From Piscicola geometra (taxonomy: Eukaryota > Annelida > Clitellata > Hirudinida > Piscicolidae), in contig OX030957.1 in the NCBI GenBank assembly GCA_943735955.1, positions 6,719,801-6,783,800 on the forward strand: 64,000 bases of DNA, written 5' to 3'. Of this stretch, positions 54,044 to 64,000 are shown piece by piece. The translations under genes and the position numbers were made by a program. The notes under the pieces are model-generated. The model saw only the letters and a program-made list of their open reading frames with translations. It searched no databases and was not told where the DNA came from. Position 1 is the stretch's first letter. Every line of letters begins with the position of its first letter.

Positions 54044-55255
54044 CAAATTTGCCCTTGAGTAATATTCTAATTTTACGGTTCACATAATATTTTTACATTT
54101 TTGTCTTTAACATTTTGAGTTTAATAAAGTGGTGAAAACTTAATTTTTGAAATTTTAAACTTAATTGAAGGTAATAAAAACCTATTATTAAGTATTTCAC
54201 GTAAAAGATAGTGCATCAATTGTTTTTATTCTCGAAAACCATCCCACTGAGAAAGTATGTTCCTTCCTTATTGAACAAGGCTTATTCATTCTCACTCATT
54301 CAACAACAACAAAATACAAAGGGCTAGAAGAAAGTTGAGCTAAAGAAAACCAAGCACATTCCATGTGCACCAGCAGAAGCAAGAGATCAGTCAAGAGAAT
54401 GGAGCAGCCTATGACCTGTTGGGTTTTGAAGTGACTTGCCCACTAATAGTGAAATAGGTCTTTTTTCAACATTATGACACTGTTCTATAATATTTTCAAA
54501 CCCATTATCAACTTAATTTAACCACCTATTTTGTATCATGGTAGCTGACATTGATAAAAAGAAGATTTAAAATAAAACATGTCAGGACTATCCAAGAAGA
54601 AATATTCTGACTGCTGATAGGCAAAAGAAAATAATTTAAAATTATGAAACATTTACCCACGTATTATTAGTAAAACATGCTGATGACTTTTAGTCCTCTG
54701 ACCAATATTATGCCAACATTTTTTTAGTGAACAATTTCACATAATATTTTTACATTTTTAACGTATCTAGTTTAATAAAGTGGTAAAAAATTAATTTTTA
54801 AACGACTGTGAACAGATTTGAATTTGTTAAAGCTGCAAAGGATATGCTGCAAATTAGAGCAATAAATCATTTCGATGAAATTTTTTCGACTTTGATTGTT
54901 TCTATCTTTTTCATTCAGGTCATAATAATATTCTAGAAGTAAATAAGCCATAATTCTTGTTCATTTTACGATATATCTCGTATCAAATAGTTGCCGAAAG
55001 ATTAAAAAAATATGGCCGCCTTTATTTATCATTATTTTCATGTCTTACATACATCAGCTGATATTAGTAAATAAACAGTGCCGTTAGCTATAAAATGTTA
55101 ATCTTAAAGCTGCGTAATATATGTTTTAGTCATGTTTTTACACAAGTAGTGACCAATCAAAGCCATGCATATATTAACGCTGGGCCAATCAAACTACTTA
55201 TAAATGTATGGGTATATGTTTGTATGAAGGCGGGGGTTATAAAGCGAGAACAACC

Positions 55256-56514
<1,259 letters not shown>

Positions 56515-58400
56515 CTATGAATTTTCTTGGAAGTTATATTTACTATTTTTGAAATAATACTCGCTGAGACAGGGCACGACTGGAGAGCAATCTTCGGGAG
56601 GAGGACCAGTTCGATTGGTTATGTTTGTTGGAGATGCATCGACAGAGTATTTCCTGCATTCTGAACCTTTATTTAGTTTCGAGTTTTTATTTTTTTTATT
56701 TTTGATGATTTTGAAGGCGAATCGTCTGGCAGGCTTGGTGATTTCACGGTGATTAGGAGTCTTAAGATGAACTCTACCATCTTCCATACTATTTTTCTCG
56801 AAGATTTCTTCCTCCCAATCATTGAAGTCGGAGGAATTCAAAAAACGAGAAGGAGGACGTTTTGTGCGGTGGAGCTCGATGAATTTGACGAAGAGGGAGC
56901 GCAAGAGTTTGCTGATGCAGGCTTCACTCACGTCGTTCGCACTCAGAAGAAGCACCAGCAGCAAGCCATCACGACGCAGGTACTCGTAAACGAATGTTTT
57001 GGAAAGATCTTCGCTGCATTTTTCATCTTCCTCAAATCGAGTTTCGAGAAAGTTGTTGTAAGAGAGTCTTCTTTTGATTCCTGAAACCTACAAATATTTT
57101 ATAAGTTAAATAATTTATATTTAATTAAAATTTTAATTATTTGAAATATCAAAATTGAAATTAAAACATTTATTCATATCTCACTTGAATCTATCCCATG
57201 GTCGACTCACCTGCAGGGAGATAAGCCAAAGGCGGAGGAAGCAGTAGATGGAAGAGCAAGTGTTGATGAGGCAGAGAAGCAGGAACCAGAACCACAGCAC
57301 GATGAAGATCTTCTCGTTGAAGAGGTTGATGGGCAGGACGCATTGGACGCTGTAGCGGTGGATGTTCACCTGGCATGGTGTGGTGGTTGCATGCTTGCAG
57401 GACTGCTTGCATCTTTATCTGTGACTTCTTTTACTGATTAATTATTATTTGAAATTAAAACCTGTTGTCTGATGTGGAAATCACAAATTGACACTTTTGG
57501 AAAGTAACTTTGGTTGATTTTGAAAGCAAAAAGACGAGACAAATGGAAATTAGAAAATGAAATATCTTCAAAAAATGTGTTGAAAAAATGAAAACTGAAA
57601 GAAACTCTATCCAGAAAGGAATCTAACGTCAGGAATTGAACTACGCTGACTATGGTGTATGCCAGTTTTGAAAGCAGATACAAGATGGTGAGAAGGTCTT
57701 TCGAAGGACAGAAACAGAAAAGATAGAAACATCTCTTGATGCTTTTGAACTTGAAGATCTCGGCACATTTTCCTGAACCCCGCTTGCATCTTTTGTTGGC
57801 AAGAGTGCAAGATTTGGCATTGTCAGTGTGGTCTTGAGGTTTCTTGGTGCATCTCGTCAAATATCTGTCGACAAGACATGACATATCGACTATTTGGGGA
57901 GATATTTTAAAAAGAGTTTCATTAGGAAACAAGGGACTATGCTCCATGCCTAAACTTTCAGAACGACAATTCTTCAAAATTTCAACGACGCTGACCACAT
58001 TAAGGCCAGCCGTCTTCGATGCACACGTCCAAAAGAGGGCAGGCAGCAGCATGCAGAGAGCCCTGGCAAGGAGGAGGACAGGCACCCACTGGTAGTAAGT
58101 GAGGGCTTCCTTAGGACTTCCATCCTTCGGCAGGTCATCGTCGAAGGAAACGAAGTGTGTGCCATTGGTCCAGCAGATCGAGTTGGCGTACTGAACGTGG
58201 GAGGCGGTGAACTGGCCTGGACACCAGCAGTCGATGGCTGAGCCGGAGTACTGCAGAACGCCCACTGAAGCGGCTAGAAAAGAAATCAACGCAAAGGTGT
58301 AGGCACGGTTCAGAAGGTCTACAGAATCGTCAGCACCTCCAAAAGTTCTCTTGACGCTGCAATAAACATCGAAGGCACCAAAGAACCTGTTAAAAAGCAT
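56515..58400 (-). CDS. Innexin gap-junction protein
   Basis: Three exons, 58400-57462, 57369-57211 and 57087-56515, all phase 0; 556 residues. The innexin signature YYQWVP is at residues 102-107. The first extracellular loop has DCWCPGQF and NSICW; the second has FPKVSICDF and, across the exon junction, [20 protein letters not shown]. Four membrane segments are visible, the last being [20 protein letters not shown]. Innexins form gap junctions or pannexin-like hemichannels in the plasma membrane. The cytoplasmic tail is long (about 190 residues, basic then acidic), so the protein is longer than the usual 360-450. A Cys/Lys-rich insert sits in the intracellular loop. The sequence before FFGAFD also reads as an acceptor (TTTTTAACAG), so a separate upstream first exon is possible. 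Confidence 0.92.
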
Positions 58401-60062
58401 TCAAGGAGGTCACTTAATCCGATGAAAAACAATTTTTAAAAAAGCATGTAAAATACAACTTGCAAAATCTCGTTCTAAGAACAATTCGTTCTAAGACATT
58501 CGATCTAGAAAATACTGGAGATTGTTTTAAGATGTGCTATACTTATATAAGAAGGGATGAAAGGAGGAACACTGAAGGAGCAAAACCCCGAGGCGAATTA
58601 GAAAGTCTCCTGGGAAAATCCAAGCAGGGCCAGCAAATGCTAACCAGATGAATAGTTAATTCGTTCTAATTTTAGACGTTCGCTTTATTGGTATGTTTTA
58701 TTGCTTTTAAATTAATTTTATTGCGTTTACAATCTTAACCTAAAATTTTTATTTGAAATTGTTTTCATACTCATTGAAATCTTTTAATCCTAACTTTTTG
58801 TATGAGATGTAGTCGTTAATAAATCGATAATATAAATGTATGTAATGAAAAACTTTTTTAATAGAAAATTAAATTAGCAAAAATGACTGTGAAAACCGTC
58901 ATCGGATAACTTTAAATAAAGGTTTTTAACATCATAATTTACTATTGTCATCAACACCACCAACAATAAAACTTTGCAAATAATTTTAGAGTGGAAATTC
59001 TCATTAGGGAGAAAATCCTCTTCCTAAAATTAGGAGTGTCCGAATAAATAATAAATTTTTTCATGGCAATATAATTTTATCCAAAAATAGTTTGGCATTT
59101 TTTGGGATTTGAAAAATTAAAATATTACAATACCTTTCAAAAATCGCTTTGGTGTGTAGTATCCGTTTTTAAGACAACTCAATATCCAACACAAACTTTA
59201 TTTCATTGAAAAATACAAATACATAAATTCTAAATAGCTAAAGTAATTCATAGGCCTATGGAAAATTGATCTAGTATCTCTATATTGAAGAATCTGTCCA
59301 TTTCCAGCCACAAACTCAACCCTGGAAAAGTATTGAATAACTCTTAAAATAAACAAATAATTAAATACAATAAAACAATCATATAAACTTTTATATTATA
59401 ATATAATTTATATTATACAAATTATATTTATATTATAAAATTATATTTATATTATAAAAATTATATTTATATTATAAAAATTATATTTATATTATAAAAA
59501 TTATATTTATATTATAAAAATTATATTTATATTATAAAAATTATACTTATATTATAAAAATTATATTTATATTATAAAAATTATATTTATATTATAAACA
59601 TTAAATTACAATTTATTAAAATGTAAAAACATACTCAATTTCAATGAGCAAGAGGATCACGTCTCTGTTTCCATTTCTTGACCTTTTAATAAACTCATGC
59701 ATTAACAGTCAATTCATATTTCTTCAATTTACGAACCAAATAACTCTGAATTATTCGAGCATATCTACTCAAGCCTCATAAGCCACAACAGATAAATGAT
59801 GAAGTTAACTAATCGATCAACTAATCGATTTAAATAATCTATAAAATGCTGACTCTCCATTTCCTATTCCCACCCTCCTATGCATTATGCACCACCCACC
59901 CATGCACCCCACCCTCATTAACCCCACCCCCCTCTGCACCCACCCCTCGAACCCATCCAATCAAATAAAGTCAACAACTAAATTAACTACTACATAATCT
60001 ATAACAACAGACAAATAATGAAGTTAACTACTAAATTAGCTAATTTAATCGACTAATAAATA
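58401..60062. other. Intergenic with a 20-bp AT-rich tandem repeat
   Basis: At 59400-59600 the 20-base unit TTATATTTATATTATAAAAA is repeated about nine times. A pyrimidine-rich ACCCACCC stretch lies at 59870-59950. Nothing else was recognised; the short frame at 58460-58651 has no family resemblance. Confidence 0.7.
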
Positions 60063-61425
60063 TTAAAACAGACCATCCAGATTTTCCGAGTCTTGTTTGA
60101 GGGAGCGGTTCTGCAGCTGCCTCTTGAGCGCCTCGACCTCTTCCAACGTCTTCGCGCCCTCAATCGCCGCCTGTGTCCGAGAGGGTGGGAGAGAAATGCT
60201 TGCAAATGAACCTACAAAATATACCGCTCTAAAATTCTGAAAGTAACCTAGAAGAGAAAATATTTATGATATAAAAATAATATATATACAAAAAATTAAA
60301 ATAAATTGCCCTAAAAGAAATAAAAAACATTAAAGATATACATATTAATTCAAAAATTATAATTTAAATGAAGCACCTTAATTGCAGCACTGTCCATAAG
60401 CACTTGCGGCTCTGGAGTTTCAGCAGCAGCAGTGGTGGCAGCAGGCACGCCGATGAAGGGCTGTATCTTGGAAGACCTGCTCCTGATGTCAAGCAACAAC
60501 TGCTCACCTGCCTCCCCGCTGAACAACTCCTTGGCTGCTTCCCTCTCCTGGGAGGGGACAAGGGGGTTAAGGTTAGGGCTTGTGGATGTTGACTGTGGTG
60601 CGTGGAAGCCGTTGCGAATGTTGGAATGGAGAGACAGAGACACTTGAGAGAACAAAGAGACACACAAACAAAGGAATTGTTTCCTGTTTACTTTTCCGTC
60701 CTTGGATCTGCACATTACCAAGACTCTGCCTTGAAGCAACTAAACAAGAAGTTCTACCAACCCACCCATACCCGCCCCCCATAACCCACCCTCCTCAAAA
60801 TCAAGCAAAAGGCCAAGAAGCACATGCTGTGTTATACACCAATATAGTTATACTTTATTATTATTATTGTTGTTGTTAGTATTATTTATAAACATATATA
60901 TTTTTTGCATAATTATGCAAATTAGATGACTGACCTTCAACTTGACCTTCTGGAAGTCGATACGTTTGAGTTGCGGCAGTGTGAAGATGACGTACGCTCT
61001 GTAGTTCTTCTTCTTCGTCACAGGGTTGTACAAGAGACTATAGGTGTGTGTGTATGTGTGTGTGCGTGCGCGAGTGTGTGTGTGTGCGTGCGTGTTTGTG
61101 TGTTACATTATAGAGTGGAAAAAGAGCGATCAAGACTTTACGGTGAATAAAATAATGAATAAATTAATTATGCACGTATGAATAAATTAATAATGCACAT
61201 ATGAATAAATTAATAATGCACATATGAATAAATTAATTATGTACACATGAATAAATTAATTATGCACATATGAATAAATTAAGTAGATTGTTCAAAAAGT
61301 TCAAGTAAGTTTGAAGACCTTATGCTCTCGAGTGTTTTCACTGATTGCAAGGGATCAAGGTCAGCTGGATAGGATGGTGGTTGTCATGATGATGATACAG
61401 TAGCAACAGAATGAGTAAAATATGT

Positions 61426-61519
<94 letters not shown>

Positions 61520-62458
61520 ATTCTTGTATGCGGTTGTTCATGAGAACAAGGGATTGCAGGTTAGGCAGGGACCTCTCCAGATTATCACCAATACGACTGT
61601 CGTTATCACAAGGGAACATCATCATCATCATGCCATCCCATGTCATAAACATCAATAGCATCTTCATCACTATTATCACTGACATTGTAACTATAGCATA
61701 ATTTTCCATCATCAACAACCCCTTCACTATCAGTCATCATTATCATTACCAGCCTCATCAAAACCATCATTATCATCATCATCACCTCCATCACCACTTA
61801 TCCCCACCTACCACCACCACCATCATCATAACCCCTATCATCATCATCATCATCATCATCACACACGTGATGTGATTGGTCGAGAGAAGGAGGCATTTGA
61901 TGCGCTTGAGGAGAGGGAAGTTGTCCACCTTGCGCAGTTCGTTCTCGGTGAAGTCGATGCAGTCAAACTGGTCCTGGTGATGATGATGATGAGGATGATA
62001 TGTGGAAGGTGATGATGATGTTGGATAAAAGAGTGAGATGATTATCATCTTCATCTTCATCGTCGTCAACATCATCATCTTTATTGACATCATTATCATC
62101 ATCATCATATGCTTGCTTCAAAATAAGCCAAAAGGTTAATTAATATGAAATAATGAACAAACTAGAGTCGCTCCAAGATTTTCGATTTCTGGAATTTTGT
62201 AGCCTGATTTGAAGAGGTGGAAATAACTGAGAATTCCGAAAGAAAAAAACTTTTATACACAATTACAGATGAAAACAATTATTTAAAAAATACTAAATCC
62301 CTTTTATTTTCATCATTTATATATATATTTATTTATTTATATCATCATCATCATCAAAGTGTATAGAAGAACAAGCCTCGGAGGTCGAGTTGGCGGTCCT
62401 TGACAGGGTTGGTGTACTGGAAGGCCTGCTCGATCACGTCCTGACTCAGTTTCACCAT
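60063..62458 (-). CDS. SNRPA1: U2 snRNP protein A' (U2A')
   Basis: Eight exons: 62458-62377, 62203-62163, 61973-61867, 61596-61517, 61364-61319, 61037-60935, 60547-60377 and 60170-60063; 245 residues (vertebrates 255). It begins MVKLSQDVIEQAFQYTNPVK, then LDLRGYKIPEIENLGATLDQ, DFTENELRKVDNFPLLKRIK, LVLMNNRIQEL, NPVTKKKNYRAYVIF and RIDFQKVKLK. These are the LRR and LRR-cap segments that hold U2B'' on U2 snRNA stem-loop IV. The C-terminal helical region ends TLEEVEALKRQLQNRS. Intron 1 appears to use a GC donor (CGAG|GCTTGT). The donor after exon 4 opens directly into a (GT)45 microsatellite. Confidence 0.95.
61040..61300. repeat. (GT)n and 23-bp tandem repeats in an SNRPA1 intron
   Basis: An imperfect (TG)n tract at 61043-61100 (CA on the coding strand) reaches the acceptor of exon 6. 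About five or six copies of a 23-base unit, GAATAAATTAATAATGCACA plus TAT, follow at 61150-61285. Confidence 0.9.
61427..61516. repeat. (CA)45 microsatellite abutting a splice donor
   Basis: Ninety bases of uninterrupted CA on the plus strand. On the coding (minus) strand it is (GT)45, beginning immediately after the last exonic base of SNRPA1 exon 4 (61517), so the intron's first 90 bases are GT repeats. Confidence 0.97.
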
Positions 62459-63823
<1,365 letters not shown>

Positions 63824-64000
63824 CTAGTCGGGCATGTCTAGACACTCGGAGGGACTGTAGAAGTGTCTGGGAGAGCCGTCTGGCAAGACTGACACCCTGT
63901 GCAGACCTCCAGCCACCATAATACCGCTGTTATTGCCTTTGTTATTATTGCGATTATTATCATTGTTATTGTTGTTGTTATTTCTGACATTGCTACTACT
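63824..64000 (-). CDS. C-terminal exon of an unidentified protein (runs off the right edge)
   Basis: The minus-strand frame is open from the window edge to a TAG at 63826-63824 (58 residues). It starts with a poly-Asn/Ser stretch and ends in higher-complexity sequence, GIMVAGGLHRVSVLPDGSPR then HFYSPSECLDMPD. The final 35 residues have non-repetitive, GC-richer codons unlike the surrounding AT-rich DNA, which supports coding. No domain was recognised. The CTAGACATG-type direct repeats just after the stop (63809-63840) are in the 3' flank. Confidence 0.45.
   Translation of the reverse strand, partial: SSSNVRNNNNNNNDNNRNNNKGNNSGIMVAGGLHRVSVLPDGSPRHFYSPSECLDMPD

Larger units (their letters stand above)
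53411..55255. mobile_element. Merlin (ISXO2/IS1595-like) DNA transposon, decayed
   Basis: Long inverted ends: GGATGCTCTCGCTTCTAGAC... at 53411 against ...GTTATAAAGCGAGAACAACC ending at 55255. The similarity continues for about 100 bases through CCCCCGCCTTCATACAAAC and TTTGATTGGCCCAGCG. The element is flanked by a perfect 8-bp target duplication CTTATTTC (53403-53410 and 55256-55263), the size expected for Merlin. It carries the start of a transposase-like frame (53843-54043) and a nested small inverted-repeat element. Confidence 0.82.

Noticed and set aside
60364..60782. Overlapping frames on both strands around 60.4-60.8 kb
   Set aside because: They are shadows of SNRPA1 exon 7 (60547-60377), whose own frame matches the U2A' family.
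61606..62108. Met/Ile-rich frames of (CAT)n/(ATG)n type
   Set aside because: They arise from (CAT/ATG)n intronic repeats between SNRPA1 exons 2, 3 and 4.

Overview
The window is eukaryotic nuclear DNA. It is AT-rich, with spliced protein genes (GT-AG introns and a few GC-AG introns), long microsatellites and minisatellites, and many small DNA transposons. The gene content is metazoan: an innexin, an EMI/FAS1 matrix protein, a bHLH factor, TAF4, SF3A2 and U2A'. An innexin, a fuseless-like protein and a tRNA-derived SINE point to a protostome. The overall style suggests a lophotrochozoan, possibly an annelid or leech, but the species cannot be fixed from the sequence alone.

Layout. 1-9.65 kb is a compact block: mitochondrial helicase SUPV3L1 (minus, running off the left edge), a C22orf39/DUF3128 twin-CX9C protein (plus, head-to-head with SUPV3L1), splicing factor SF3A2 (minus), an unrecognised single-exon gene (minus) and a single-exon bHLH factor (minus). 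12.2-17.8 kb holds a 16-exon TGFBI/periostin-like secreted protein (minus). 21.6-24.1 kb is a single-exon leucine-rich-repeat membrane protein (plus). 29.4-30.8 kb is a single-exon TAF1A (RNA polymerase I SL1 subunit; plus). 32.6-35.95 kb is a two-exon gene for a predicted 62-residue secreted peptide (minus), with its intron nearly filled by a hAT transposon. 39.4-41.6 kb is a fuseless-like eight-helix membrane protein (minus). 45.2-52.6 kb is TAF4 of TFIID (plus). 56.5-58.4 kb is an innexin (minus). 60.1-62.5 kb is SNRPA1/U2A' (minus). A partial C-terminal exon runs off the right edge (minus).

Mobile DNA is concentrated between 27 and 44 kb and at 53.4-55.3 kb. Several elements could be delimited to the base by 8-bp target-site duplications: an autonomous-derived hAT (32866-35610) carrying a duplicated RNA polymerase I A12-type zinc-ribbon exon; a second hAT family with TTTCGG-rich ends (two copies, one split by a LINE); two copies of a short hAT MITE family; another hAT MITE beside the fuseless-like gene; and a Merlin/ISXO2-type element. 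LINE 3' ends of one family occur three times.

No operon or pathway cluster is evident. Two genes act in the U2 snRNP (SF3A2 and SNRPA1) and two are TBP-associated factors (TAF1A for Pol I, TAF4 for Pol II), but they are tens of kilobases apart and this is probably chance. Exon boundaries were placed by hand using splice consensus, reading phase and remembered family conservation; no alignment was run.
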